Assembly: GCA_016204605.1 (NCBI GenBank)
Contig: JACQKK010000097.1
Coordinates: forward strand, 1 to 42,031
DNA: 42,031 bases
Source of the DNA: Candidatus Lambdaproteobacteria bacterium
Lineage (GTDB): Bacteria > SAR324 > JACQKK01
Direction of reading: 5' to 3'
In this document: positions 34,760 to 42,031 of the stretch, in pieces
How positions within the stretch are numbered: the stretch's first letter is position 1
Layout: every line of letters begins with the position of its first letter
Made by a program: the position numbers and the translations under genes
The notes under the pieces: model-generated
Databases searched by the model: none
What the model was told of the DNA's origin: nothing
The model's input: the letters and a program-made list of their open reading frames with translations, nothing else

Positions 34760-35068
34760 GGCGGCGTGCTCCCTCGCGGCGGGCGGTGATCGGGTCTCGG
34801 GCTCCATCGCTTCCGGCGGCGCTGCATTGGCCGGAAGATGCGCGGGCCAGACATCCCCCTATACCCCAAATCCGGCGACGCTTCACGTCGATTTCCGCGC
34901 GCCCCGACGCGCGGCCACGGCTGCGCGGGGCTCCCCGCCGGCGCGGCCTCACCCCCTGCCCCTCCCCACCAGGTGCTCACTTCCCGACACATTTTCCGGG
35001 TTTCTGTTGGGGAAGCGACAGGCGGAGATGACAAATTTAAGGGATTGATAAAAAACTCTTTTCGTGAT

Positions 35069-35131
35069 GGTCCATCGGTGCTTTCATGGTGTAGGTGAAC
35101 ACTCCACGCGCATGGAGGCGACCGATGGACC
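35069..35131 (+). promoter_or_regulatory. RNA hairpin burying the transposase Shine-Dalgarno and start codon
   Basis: Bases 35069-35088 can pair with 35111-35131 in a stem of about 20 pairs with one bulged base and two G-U pairs, closing a 22-base loop. The 3' arm contains GGAGG (35114-35118) and ATG 35125-35127. Read-through transcripts from outside the element would fold this way and block translation, as known for IS10 and IS50. The hairpin also marks ATG 35125 as the natural start. Confidence 0.65.
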
Positions 35132-35161
35132 TGGCACGGATTAGGCCCCTGGCGCGGCTGG

Positions 35162-36184
35162 ATGCAAGAGGCATTCGGCGCGCTGCATGGGCATCAGATC
35201 AAGGCGTTGAACGACGCGGTGTTGGCGATGGCGGCGGCGGGGCATTGCGGGTTGGCGCGGGTGGCGGCGGTGCGGCTGAACGGGGCGAAGGCGCCCAGCC
35301 AGGAGCGGCGCTGGCAGCGCCTGGTGGCGAATGGCAGGATCGATGTGGCGGCCTGCGCGAAACGCTGGGCGGCCCTTCTGCTGGCCTCGGCAGTTCAGGC
35401 GGTCTTGATGCTCGATGAAACGCCGCAGCACAACCACCTGCGGGCGATGAAGATCAGCTTGCAGGTGCGCGGCCGCGCAGTTCCGCTGCTGTGGTGGTGT
35501 CGCCGACCCCATCAACTGCCGATGAGCCAGCGCCGTATCGTGCTGGATCTGCTGGAGCGGGTGGCGCGCCTGCTGCCGCCCGGTGCGCGGCCGACCCTGC
35601 TGACCGACCGCGGCTTGGCTTGGCCCGCGGTGGTGGACTTCTGTCGTGGCCACGGTTGGCACTATGAGCTGCGCATCCAGGGGCAGACCCGCGCTCGGGT
35701 CGGACACGTCGTACTGGCTGTTCGGAATTCGGCTCCGAAGCTGGGGGCCCGCTGGTACGGCACCGCGCAGGTCTTCAAGAAAGCCGGCTGGCGCACGACC
35801 AACCTGGTGGCGTATTGGAAGCCGGGTACCAAGGAGGCCTGGCTGCTGGTCACCGATCTCCCGCCGTCCCTGCACCGGTGCAACCCCTACCGCAAACGCA
35901 TGCGCCAGGAACAGAGCTTCCGCGACGAGAAGTCCCAGGGCTTCCAGTGGTCGCATAGCCGTATCCGAAACCCCGACCACGCCATGCGGCTCCTGCTGAT
36001 CATGGCTATCGCCATGAGTCTGCTGATTCGTCTCGGCGTCCGCATCGCCCGCGGTGCCGCACGCACCGAACTGGAACGGCCGAGCCGACGCGTCTACAGC
36101 GTCTTTCAGCTCGGGTTGCGATTCGTCCACCGCTACGCCAGACCCATGGATTTCCTGGCTTTGCCAATATGCGTCGGGAAGTGA
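35162..36184 (+). CDS. IS4-family DDE transposase (5' end apparently frameshifted)
   Basis: 340 residues in this frame. Catalytic positions are D in VLMLDETPQHNHL, D in LLTDRGLAWPAVV, and E in a perfect YREK signature, Y-x2-R-x3-E-x6-K (YRKRMRQEQSFRDEK), diagnostic of IS4-family transposases. The hydrophobic LLLIMAIAMSLLIRLG and the C-terminal VYSVFQLGLRFV are also typical. ATG 35162 has no Shine-Dalgarno, whereas ATG 35125 has an ideal GGAGG and begins MDLARIRPLARL in the neighbouring frame. To join the two, one base near 35155-35161 must be skipped. Hence the gene probably carries an indel near codon 12 and may be inactive, or a programmed shift is used. Confidence 0.8.
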   Translation: MQEAFGALHGHQIKALNDAVLAMAAAGHCGLARVAAVRLNGAKAPSQERRWQRLVANGRIDVAACAKRWAALLLASAVQAVLMLDETPQHNHLRAMKISLQVRGRAVPLLWWCRRPHQLPMSQRRIVLDLLERVARLLPPGARPTLLTDRGLAWPAVVDFCRGHGWHYELRIQGQTRARVGHVVLAVRNSAPKLGARWYGTAQVFKKAGWRTTNLVAYWKPGTKEAWLLVTDLPPSLHRCNPYRKRMRQEQSFRDEKSQGFQWSHSRIRNPDHAMRLLLIMAIAMSLLIRLGVRIARGAARTELERPSRRVYSVFQLGLRFVHRYARPMDFLALPICVGK

Positions 36185-36186
36185 GC

Positions 36187-36460
36187 CCGCAAGGGGGGAG
36201 GGAGAACGCCATCGGCACGCCACCGCGGGCGGACGGGCCCGCAGCCGGCGGGTCGCACCCGCGGCGGGCCGGGCGGAGCCCCGCTCAGCCGCCGGCGCGG
36301 CTCGCCCCTCTCCTGGGGGGAGAGGTGGCGCGTCCGAATCCGCTCCGGTGGCTGATCGGGGACTCCCTCCCTCTCCTCCAGGAGAGGGAGGGTCGGGGAG
36401 GGTGAGGCCGCCGGGCCGGGCCTCGCCTTCAAATGTCTTCATGACCCTGACCCGTCCCCC
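36187..36460. repeat. Intergenic hairpin repeats between the IS and arsR
   Basis: No gene seen. It contains a CCCCTCTCCTGGGGGGAGAGG-like stem around 36304-36326 and a near-perfect 13-bp stem, CCCTCCCTCTCCT (36365-36377) with AGGAGAGGGAGGG (36380-36392), followed by GGGGAGGGTGAGG. Both are members of the dispersed family. Confidence 0.7.
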
Positions 36461-36499
36461 TTGACACACGCGAAACCTCCGTGCGATAGTTCGAACTAT
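36461..36499 (+). promoter_or_regulatory. arsR-arsM promoter with palindromic operator over -10 and start codon
   Basis: -35 TTGACA at 36461-36466 and -10 GATAGT at 36485-36490 are 18 bases apart. A perfect 14-bp palindrome, ATAGTTCGAACTAT (36486-36499), covers the -10 and the first two bases of ATG 36498. Transcription would start at about the ATG, so the message would be leaderless; no Shine-Dalgarno is present. ArsR binding to the palindrome would block RNA polymerase. Confidence 0.65.
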
Positions 36500-36842
36500 G
36501 TCGAACATTGCAATCCACACTCAGGCCGCCGGACAGACGCTGGAGGAGTACGCGGCGGCGTTCAAGGCGCTCTCGAACCCGCACCGGGTGCGCATCTTCC
36601 GGCGCCTGATGACCTGCTGCGCCCCCGGCACCCCCTGGCGCATGGACGAGGCGATGCGGCCCTGCGTGAGCGTGCTGGGCAAGGACCTGGGCATCGTGCC
36701 CTCGACCGTGTCGCACCATATCAAAGAGCTGCAGCGGGCGGGGCTGATCCGCACCCAGCGCGAGGGGCAGTCGGTAAAGTGCTGGATCGACCCCGCCATC
36801 GTCGAGGCGATGCGCGCCTTCTTCGCGCTCACGCCGGGCTGA
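36498..36842 (+). CDS. arsR: ArsR/SmtB-family metalloregulator
   Basis: A 114-aa winged-helix repressor. EYAAAFKALSNPHRVRIFRRLM is the N-terminal dimerisation and first helix, and VLGKDLGIVPSTVSHHIKELQRAGLIRTQREGQSVKCWID is the HTH plus wing. Candidate metalloid ligands are C40, C41 (MTCC), C56 (PCVSV) and C95 (VKCWID); the E. coli ArsR CVCDLC motif is not present, so the site differs. It heads an operon with arsM 105 bases downstream and should respond to As(III) by leaving its operator. The ATG at 36498 lies inside the palindrome. Confidence 0.88.
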   Translation: MSNIAIHTQAAGQTLEEYAAAFKALSNPHRVRIFRRLMTCCAPGTPWRMDEAMRPCVSVLGKDLGIVPSTVSHHIKELQRAGLIRTQREGQSVKCWIDPAIVEAMRAFFALTPG

Positions 36843-36947
36843 GCGCGGTTGCCCCCGGGTGCGAACGGCGTCGGAACCGCGTGGTCGGCTTACGGTAAGG
36901 CAACCCCGCCGCGTCATCGCGGCACCCACCAGTCGAGGAGCACGGCC

Positions 36948-37775
36948 ATGACCCCATCGGATGCGGATCGGATTCGGGAGCAGGTGCGGGGCAGGTACGC
37001 CCGGCGTCTGGCCGAAAGCTGCTGCGCGCCCGCGGCCGAGGCAGGCGGCGCCTGCTGCGGCGAGGCGGCGACCGAGAGCAATGCCCGGCCCGACCCCGCC
37101 CTCATGGCCAAGTCCCGCCGGGTGGGCTACAGCGACGACGAGCTGGCGCAGGTGCCGGAGGGGGCCAACCTCGGGATGGGCTGCGGCAACCCCTCGGCCT
37201 TCGCGGAGATGAAGCCCGGCGAGACCGTGCTCGACCTGGGCAGCGGGGCGGGCATCGACTGCTTCCTGGCCGCCGCCCAGGTGGGAGAGCAGGGCCGGGT
37301 GATCGGTGTGGACATGACGCCGGAGATGCTGGCCCGCGCGCGGGAGAACGCCGCGAAGACCGGCGCGCGCAACGTCGAGTTCCGCCTGGGCGAGATCGAG
37401 CGCCTGCCGGTGGCCGACGGCTCGGTGGACGTGGTGATCTCGAACTGCGTGGTCAACCTCTCGCCGGACAAGCCCAGCGTGTTCCGCGAATCCTTCCGCG
37501 TGCTGCGGCCGGGCGGGCGGCTGGCCATCTCCGACGTGGTCGCGCGGGCGCCCCTGCCCGCGACCATGCGCAACGACCCCGCCCTGCGCTGCGGCTGCGT
37601 CGGCGGGGCCATCACCGTGGCCGAGGTGGAGTCCATCCTCGCCGAAGCCGGCTTCGCCGACATCCGCATCCGCGCCAAGGACGAGAGCCGCTCCTTCATC
37701 CGCGACTGGCAGCCGGGCAGCAAGGCCGAGGACTACGTCGTTTCGGCTACCATCGAGGCCACCAGGCCGGCGTGA
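36948..37775 (+). CDS. arsM: Arsenite S-adenosylmethionine methyltransferase ArsM
   Basis: A 275-aa enzyme that methylates As(III) to volatile or less toxic methylarsenicals. The SAM site is VLDLGSGAGIDCFLAA (94-109). Conserved cysteines are present: C79 in NLGMGCGNP, C167 in VISNCVVNLSPDK and C217 in CGCVGG, the arsenic-binding set, with extra cysteine pairs C25-C26 and C36-C37 near the N-terminus. ATG 36948 follows GAGGAG; a longer frame from 36849 is unsupported. It is co-oriented with arsR, the likely regulator. No arsB, acr3 or arsC lies in the window. Confidence 0.94.
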   Translation: MTPSDADRIREQVRGRYARRLAESCCAPAAEAGGACCGEAATESNARPDPALMAKSRRVGYSDDELAQVPEGANLGMGCGNPSAFAEMKPGETVLDLGSGAGIDCFLAAAQVGEQGRVIGVDMTPEMLARARENAAKTGARNVEFRLGEIERLPVADGSVDVVISNCVVNLSPDKPSVFRESFRVLRPGGRLAISDVVARAPLPATMRNDPALRCGCVGGAITVAEVESILAEAGFADIRIRAKDESRSFIRDWQPGSKAEDYVVSATIEATRPA

Positions 37776-37922
37776 GTGGGTCAGGCGGCTCCCCACCCCG
37801 CCCTGCCGGGCACCCCTCCCCACCTGGTGGGGAGGGGAAGGGGTGGGGACGGCACGGGCTCCCGCGTGGCTGCGGGGGCCGGCAGACTGCCGAGGCGCCG
37901 CCCATCCCCTGCCCCACACCGA
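37776..37922. repeat. Hairpin repeat between convergent arsM and moxR
   Basis: CCCCTCCCCACC (37813-37824) and GGTGGGGAGGGG (37826-37837) form a nearly uninterrupted stem, flanked by CCCCACCCCGCCCTGCCGGG and GGGGTGGGGAC. It is a family member that could also stop transcription from both sides. No gene seen. Confidence 0.65.
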
Positions 37923-38789
37923 TCAAACACCCTTCCCCTTCCCCGGCCCGCCTTCCAGGTACAGCACGGCCTCCTCGCCGAGCACCATCAGCAGGGACTG
38001 GTGGTAGGCGCGCAGGGGGTGCTCGCCGTGGGCGGAGATGAGCTTGAGGGCGTAGCGGGCGACGTTGATGCCGTCGCGCACGGTGTAGCGCTCGTCGCCC
38101 TTGTGGGCGCGCTGGAGGAAATCGACCACGTAGGCGAGGATCTTCTCGTCGGAGAAGGGCAGGTTGTCGCGCAGGATGCGGTACTCCTCGGCGGCCTCGG
38201 GGAAGTCCACCACGATCTGCGGCTGGAGACGCGAGTGGACGTACTCCGGCACCTCGAAGGTGCTGGCGTCTTCGTTCATGGTGGCGCAGAAGCGGAAGTC
38301 CGGGTGGGCCCGCACCTTGATCCCGGCCACGATCGATTCGACGTAGCGGCGCGTATCGAGCAGGGGGGCCAGCGAGGCCCAGCACTTCTCGCCCATGCGG
38401 TTGCCCTCGTCGAGGATGCACACGCCGCCCTCGACCATGGCGGTAACGAGCGGGCTGGCCACGTACTTGATGCGCTGTTGGTCCGTGATGACCGGGGTGA
38501 TGATCAGGTCCTCGGGTCGCGTGTCCATGGTGGCCTGGAACAGGTACACGTCGCGCCCGAGCGCCCGCGCCGTGGCATAGGCGAGCGAGGTCTTGCCGAC
38601 CCCCGGCTTGCCCAGCAGGCGCGGGTGCATGGGCAGGTCCTGCGCATCCACCACCAGCCACGCGGCCCGGAGCTGCTTCACCAGCTCCTCCTGCCCCACC
38701 CAGTGCACCTGGAACTCGTCGGGATGGGCGAGCTGCAGCTCGACGCCGTCGATGACCACACTGCGGCGGCGGGGCTCGGAAGCTGGCAT
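37923..38789 (-). CDS. MoxR-type AAA+ ATPase
   Basis: A 288-aa AAA+ ATPase. Walker A is GKPGVGKTSLAY (60-71, K66-T67), Walker B GGVCILDEGNRMGEKCW (D127-E128), sensor 1 FRFCATMNEDASTF, and an arginine-finger region in HSRLQPQIVVDFP. The first 45 residues include a b-box-like stretch, HWVGQEELVKQLRAAW. This is the MoxR/CbbQ/NorQ type that remodels metalloenzymes or VWA-domain partners. Its usual VWA partner is absent: the gene converges on arsM and is followed upstream by the TauE genes. ATG 38789 was chosen, because MPASEPRRRSVVIDGV begins the domain. Confidence 0.86.
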   Translation of the reverse strand: MPASEPRRRSVVIDGVELQLAHPDEFQVHWVGQEELVKQLRAAWLVVDAQDLPMHPRLLGKPGVGKTSLAYATARALGRDVYLFQATMDTRPEDLIITPVITDQQRIKYVASPLVTAMVEGGVCILDEGNRMGEKCWASLAPLLDTRRYVESIVAGIKVRAHPDFRFCATMNEDASTFEVPEYVHSRLQPQIVVDFPEAAEEYRILRDNLPFSDEKILAYVVDFLQRAHKGDERYTVRDGINVARYALKLISAHGEHPLRAYHQSLLMVLGEEAVLYLEGGPGKGKGV

Positions 38790-38937
38790 GGCGGAAGAAT
38801 CCTCGGCAGGCGGTGCAGGAGGGCGCGGGCCGGAGCGTCGCGGGCTCCGTGCGCGAGGGGGGCATGGCCCCGCGCCGGGCAGGTGCACCCGCCTTGCGCC
38901 TGGCCCCTGAGGGGAAACGACGCTGGTAGCGGCTAAG

Positions 38938-38966
38938 ATCGTAGAGCAACGCCCGGCGCCGGTCAA
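38938..38966 (-). promoter_or_regulatory. Candidate promoter of the MoxR gene
   Basis: On the minus strand TTGACC (38966-38961, 5/6) and TACGAT (38943-38938, 4/6) are exactly 17 bases apart. The expected start near 38931 gives a leader of about 140 bases to ATG 38789. Confidence 0.5.
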
Positions 38967-39067
38967 AGCATGGCCCGGCGGCGCGCGTCCCTTCCCGCCC
39001 TGCAGGCACGCCGCCCCACCCGGTGGGGAGGGGTGGAGGGTGCTGACAGCGGTCATGAGGCTGCATG

Positions 39068-39796
39068 TCATCCGCGCACGATCAGGATCACGGCGGCGGT
39101 GGCGATCACGACCTCGATCAGCAGCACGAACGCGCGCTCGGAGATGCGGTCGACGATGAACTTGGCCGTCCACACGCCGAGGAACATGCACGGCGCGAAG
39201 ATCAGCCCCAGCGTGACCACGGGTGGGGTCAGCAGTCCCGAGAACCCCAGCGTGAGCAGCTTGGGGATGTACATGCCCACGTAGATCAGGCCGATGGTAC
39301 CGATGAAGGCGCCCTTGAGCAGCCCGTAGGCCAGCAGAAACGGCCCCACCAGCGGGCCGGTGCCCTCGATCAGCCCCGTCACGAACCCGAACGCCACGCC
39401 GAGCGGGAAGAACCAGCGGGGATTGAACCGGCGGTGGCGCAGCGCGGGCAGCCGGCGTAGGGCCACCGTGATCAGCAGGAACACCCCCAGCACGCGGATC
39501 ATGATCCCCGGCGGGGTGACGGCGAACACCCGCACCCCCACCACCACCATCGGCACGGCGCCCGCCGCGAACAGCAGCGCCTCGCGGTAATGCACCTGTT
39601 TCCGGTAGAGCCAGAACCGGTGCAGGTTCGCCGCCGCCATGGCGATGGTCACCACCGGCAGCGCCTCGCGCACCGGGTAGTAGATCAGCATCGCCGGGAG
39701 CAGGATGAACACCCCGCCGAAGCCGGTCACCCCCGCCAGCAGCGAAGCGCTGTAGGCGGCCAGCATCAGCACGGGCAAGTGCCACAGGTCGATCAC
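39068..39796 (-). CDS. Sulfite exporter TauE/SafE-family permease (copy A)
   Basis: A 242-aa membrane protein with about seven to eight hydrophobic segments. The family pattern appears as LAGVTGFGGVFILLPAMLIYYPVREALPVVTIAMAAANLHR near the N-terminus and GLIEGTGPLVGPFLLAYGLLKGAFIGTIGLIYVGMYIPKL in the second half. GTG 39796 has AAGGGGAAG upstream. Such proteins export sulfite, sulfoacetate or other organosulfur anions, but the substrate here is unknown. A similar permease gene lies 65 bases upstream in the same direction. Confidence 0.86.
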   Translation of the reverse strand: MIDLWHLPVLMLAAYSASLLAGVTGFGGVFILLPAMLIYYPVREALPVVTIAMAAANLHRFWLYRKQVHYREALLFAAGAVPMVVVGVRVFAVTPPGIMIRVLGVFLLITVALRRLPALRHRRFNPRWFFPLGVAFGFVTGLIEGTGPLVGPFLLAYGLLKGAFIGTIGLIYVGMYIPKLLTLGFSGLLTPPVVTLGLIFAPCMFLGVWTAKFIVDRISERAFVLLIEVVIATAAVILIVRG

Positions 39797-39861
39797 GCTT
39801 CCCCTTTCGCGTGGCGCGGGCCGGGCCGGTGATGTGCTCCGCCGCGCCCCCCGCCCTCGCC

Positions 39862-40590
39862 TCATGCGCGGAGCAGGAACCCCACCCCCGCGATGAGCAG
39901 GGTGACCTCGATGATGGCGACGAACACCCGCTCCGGCAGCCGGTCCACGAACCGCTTGCCGAGGTACGCTCCCGCGACCACGCTCGGCGTGAGGATCAGC
40001 GCCATCGTGAGCACCCGGGCCGTCAGCAGGCCGTTGCTGCCGAAGACGGTGAGCTTGACCAGGCTCATGGCGACGCTGGTGATGGAGTCTGTGGCGATGT
40101 ACGCCCCGCGGATCAGCCCGAAGGCGAGGAAGAACGGCGCGATCAGCGGCCCGATCCCCTGCACCATCCCCCCCAGCAGGCCGAAGATCGCGCCGAGCGG
40201 CAGGAACCACTGCACGGCGTGCGGTCGGGGCGGTCGCGCCCGCAGCCGGCGCCAGATCAGGATGCCGACCATGAACGCGCCCAACAGTCGCGTGAGGAAG
40301 CCGGCCGGCGCCTTGACGAACACGAACGCGCCCGCCACCGTCAGCGGCAAGGCGCCCAGCAGGTACCAGCCCGCCACGGGCCAGGCCACCTCGCGCCGGT
40401 TGAACCAGACCCGGCTGCTGTTGCCCACCAGCGCGGCGACGACCATCACCATCGTGCCCTCGCGGATGCCGAACTTGTACACCAGGATCGGCAGCAGGAT
40501 CGCGCCCTGCCCGAACCCCGCCACGGCGCCCAGGAACGAGCCGAACACCGCCACCCCCGAGACCAGCGCATACTCCCACGGCTCGAGCAA
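39862..40590 (-). CDS. Sulfite exporter TauE/SafE-family permease (copy B)
   Basis: A 242-aa membrane protein, the same length as copy A. The N-terminal FLGAVAGFGQGAILLPILVYKFGIREGTMVMVVAALVGNSSR and mid-protein GMVQGIGPLIAPFFLAFGLIRGAYIATDSITSVAMSLVKL correspond to the two TauE half-repeats and align with copy A in the same places, so they look like diverged tandem duplicates. The start is a TTG (40590), with GGAG nine bases upstream, since a stop codon precedes it in frame and no ATG or GTG fits. It is 42 bases from the dnaE stop and probably co-transcribed with copy A. Two such proteins might form a heteromer. Confidence 0.84.
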   Translation of the reverse strand: MLEPWEYALVSGVAVFGSFLGAVAGFGQGAILLPILVYKFGIREGTMVMVVAALVGNSSRVWFNRREVAWPVAGWYLLGALPLTVAGAFVFVKAPAGFLTRLLGAFMVGILIWRRLRARPPRPHAVQWFLPLGAIFGLLGGMVQGIGPLIAPFFLAFGLIRGAYIATDSITSVAMSLVKLTVFGSNGLLTARVLTMALILTPSVVAGAYLGKRFVDRLPERVFVAIIEVTLLIAGVGFLLRA

Positions 40591-40632
40591 CGGGTGCTCC
40601 GGGTCAGGATGGGGAACGCGCGGGGAGAGCGG

Positions 40633-42031
40633 TCATCCGCGGGCTGTGCCCAGCCCAGCGCGCGGGCCGGCTGTGTGCGGGCCGGCCGCGCCCTGGGCCG
40701 GCGCGGCGGCGTGGCGGTTGCCTGAGCCGGCTGAATTGCCGGCTGAGCCGCCGGCGCCCGCGGGCCTTGTGCCGTTGGCCGATTTGGCGCCATTGCCGGC
40801 CTTGTTGCCGTTGCCGCCGCGGCTGCCGTTGCGGTGGCCGTTGCCGGAGCCGGAGGAGCCGCCGGCGCCGTCACGCGCGAGCAGGCCCTCCTTCGCGTAC
40901 TCGAAGCGGAACGGCACCTGGCGCAGCACGTCCTCGAGCTCTTCCATGGCAGGCTCGTCGGGGCGGAAGCTCAGCCCCGAGTCGATCTCGACGCGCCAGC
41001 CGTTGGCCGTGCGCACGTCGAAGGCCACGCGGCACTCCCCCGGCGCCTTGGCGAGCACGCCGTTCAGCTTGCGCAGCGCATCCTCCGCGAGCGGCCCCTC
41101 CACGCCGAGCACCAGCCGCCGGGCCTGCTCGGTGCGCACCTGGCTGAGCGACGTCACCTGATCGGCCACCACGTTCAGCTCCTGCTCGCCGCGGGCCCTG
41201 ACGGTGCCCCGCACCAGCAGCGGCTCGTCGAGCTGCAGCAACGGGCCGAACTGGGCGTACGCGCGGTTGTAGAGCAGCACCTCGATCGAACCGCGCAGGT
41301 CCTCGAGCCGCACGATGGCCCACTTCTCCGCCTTCTGGTTGAGCCGCACCGTCAGCGCGGCCACCACGCCGGCCAGCGTGACCTCGTGGCCCTCGCCCGC
41401 CGCCTCGCCCTCGCGCACGTCGTGGGTGGAGAGCGCGATCTCCGCCAGCTCGGTGCGGTAGCGGTCGAGCGGGTGGCCGGTGATGTAGAAGCCGAGCACC
41501 TCCTTCTCGATCTTGAGACGCTGCCTGAAGGAGAACGGCGCCACCTCGGGCAGGCGCACCTGGAGATCGGCCTTGGCCGCCTCCTCGCTGCCCAGCAGGT
41601 CGAACAGCGTGGCCTGCCCCTCCGTCTGGCTGGCGCGGTAGCTGAGCCCGAGCGCCACCAGCTCGTCGAGCCCGGCCAGCAGGCGCGCCCGGGAGGGCTC
41701 CAGCGAATCGAAGCCGCCGCACTTGACCAGGGCCTCGATCACGCGCTTGTTGACGCGGTGCAGGTCCACGCTCTTGAGGAACGCCGCCAGCTCGGCGAAG
41801 CGCCGGCCGGGCTGCGCCTCTCGCGCCGCCAGGATCACGCCCACAGCGTTGGCGCCGACGTTCTTGACGGCGTTGAGCCCGAAGCGCACGGCGGCCCGGC
41901 CCTGGCTGCGGTCGATGGTGAAGTCGCGGCCGCTGTGGTTGATGTCGGGCGGCAGCACGGGCACGCCCATGTCGTGGCAGTCGGCGATGAAGCTCACCAC
42001 CTTATCGGTGTTGTCCATGTCGCTGCTCAGC
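40633..42031 (-). CDS. dnaE: DNA polymerase III alpha subunit DnaE, C-terminal part (cut by window edge)
   Basis: At least 465 residues of the replicative polymerase, with the 5' part beyond the window. Visible are the palm/fingers end (VLPPDINHSGRDFTI), the helix-hairpin-helix region (FLKSVDLHRVNKRVIEALVKCGGFDSL), the linker KIEKEVLGFYITGHPLDRYRTELA, and the OB domain (VTLAGVVAALTVRLNQKAEKWAIVRLEDLRGSIEVLLYNRAYAQF). A C-terminal GLSFRPDEPAMEELEDVLRQVPFRFEYA subdomain follows. The final 78 residues (from GAGGSSGSGNGHRNGSRGG) are Gly/Ser/Asn/Ala low-complexity and unlike any usual DnaE ending. The beginning of the chain and its PHP and catalytic aspartates cannot be checked here. Confidence 0.92.
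   Translation of the reverse strand, partial: LSSDMDNTDKVVSFIADCHDMGVPVLPPDINHSGRDFTIDRSQGRAAVRFGLNAVKNVGANAVGVILAAREAQPGRRFAELAAFLKSVDLHRVNKRVIEALVKCGGFDSLEPSRARLLAGLDELVALGLSYRASQTEGQATLFDLLGSEEAAKADLQVRLPEVAPFSFRQRLKIEKEVLGFYITGHPLDRYRTELAEIALSTHDVREGEAAGEGHEVTLAGVVAALTVRLNQKAEKWAIVRLEDLRGSIEVLLYNRAYAQFGPLLQLDEPLLVRGTVRARGEQELNVVADQVTSLSQVRTEQARRLVLGVEGPLAEDALRKLNGVLAKAPGECRVAFDVRTANGWRVEIDSGLSFRPDEPAMEELEDVLRQVPFRFEYAKEGLLARDGAGGSSGSGNGHRNGSRGGNGNKAGNGAKSANGTRPAGAGGSAGNSAGSGNRHAAAPAQGAAGPHTAGPRAGLGTARG

Larger units (their letters stand above)
34975..36186 (+). mobile_element. IS4-family insertion sequence with 21-bp terminal inverted repeats
   Basis: The left end 34975-34995 begins GCTCACTTCCCGAC and the right end 36166-36186 is its inverted copy, 19 of 21 bases matching. 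One transposase gene lies inside, its stop codon within the right repeat. The element is about 1.2 kb. It sits in a member of the GC-rich hairpin repeat family: CCCCTCCCCACCAG is on the left, GGGGGGAGGGA on the right. No clear target-site duplication is visible in the flanks, so either the insertion is old or a rearrangement occurred. Confidence 0.82.

Overview
The window is about 42 kb of very GC-rich bacterial chromosome (G/C-dominated third codon positions, long spurious antisense ORFs). It is densely packed with housekeeping genes of a Gram-negative cell: periplasmic amidase, membrane-bound lytic transglycosylase, TauE/SafE permeases. The lineage is not fixed by the sequence. RecO carries a Cys4 zinc site, the DnaE C-terminal half reads EKEVLGFYITGHPLDRY, and CysS has a divergent HIPVHHTNEIAQ core. 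These argue against an ordinary enteric-type gammaproteobacterium and would fit a deltaproteobacterial, NC10 or acidobacterial-like lineage; this is inference only.

Layout. 1-2.5 kb: end of queE, queD (7-deazaguanine/queuosine precursor synthesis), a hicB-hicA toxin-antitoxin pair and an isolated glcE. 2.7-7.3 kb: metF (minus), a LysM amidase and cysS (plus). 7.4-10.1 kb (minus): a secreted TPR protein and an unusual RNase H-like exonuclease/Nudix fusion. 10.4-11.9 kb: a CnoX-like thioredoxin-TPR protein and a TerB-like protein. 11.9-15.5 kb (minus): a two-gene unit of a 519-aa TPR protein and a pentapeptide-repeat protein with a repetitive Pro/Ala tail. 16.2-17.4 kb: an unrecognised HTH-like protein and a NodN/MaoC-type dehydratase.

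17.7-22.2 kb is an accessory island behind two tandem tRNA-Ser genes. It holds a serine-recombinase C-terminal remnant, a large single-chain nuclease-methyltransferase split by one in-frame amber codon just after its NPPY motif, a second DNA methyltransferase remnant on the other strand, and the 3' end of an IS5-type transposase. 22.3-33.6 kb returns to core genes: an AmmeMemoRadiSam radical SAM protein, an MltD-like transglycosylase, an MFS exporter, uvrB, comFB-like, recO, a higBA pair, an ABM monooxygenase, an rlmD-like rRNA methyltransferase and thiI. 34.3-42 kb: a YbjN-like protein; an IS4-family element with 21-bp inverted repeats; arsR-arsM, where a perfect palindromic operator overlaps both the -10 box and the start codon; a lone MoxR ATPase; two adjacent TauE permeases; and the C-terminal half of dnaE with a low-complexity Gly/Asn tail.

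Intergenic gaps repeatedly contain one GC-rich hairpin repeat family (arms like CCCTCCCTCTCC/GGAGAGGGAGGG). A different 34-bp inverted-repeat element lies upstream of uvrB. I did not find a convincing multi-gene novel defence or biosynthetic system. The most unusual items are the exonuclease-Nudix fusion, the amber-split restriction-modification gene, the arsR promoter architecture, and the transposase start codon buried in an RNA hairpin with an apparent frameshift just after it.
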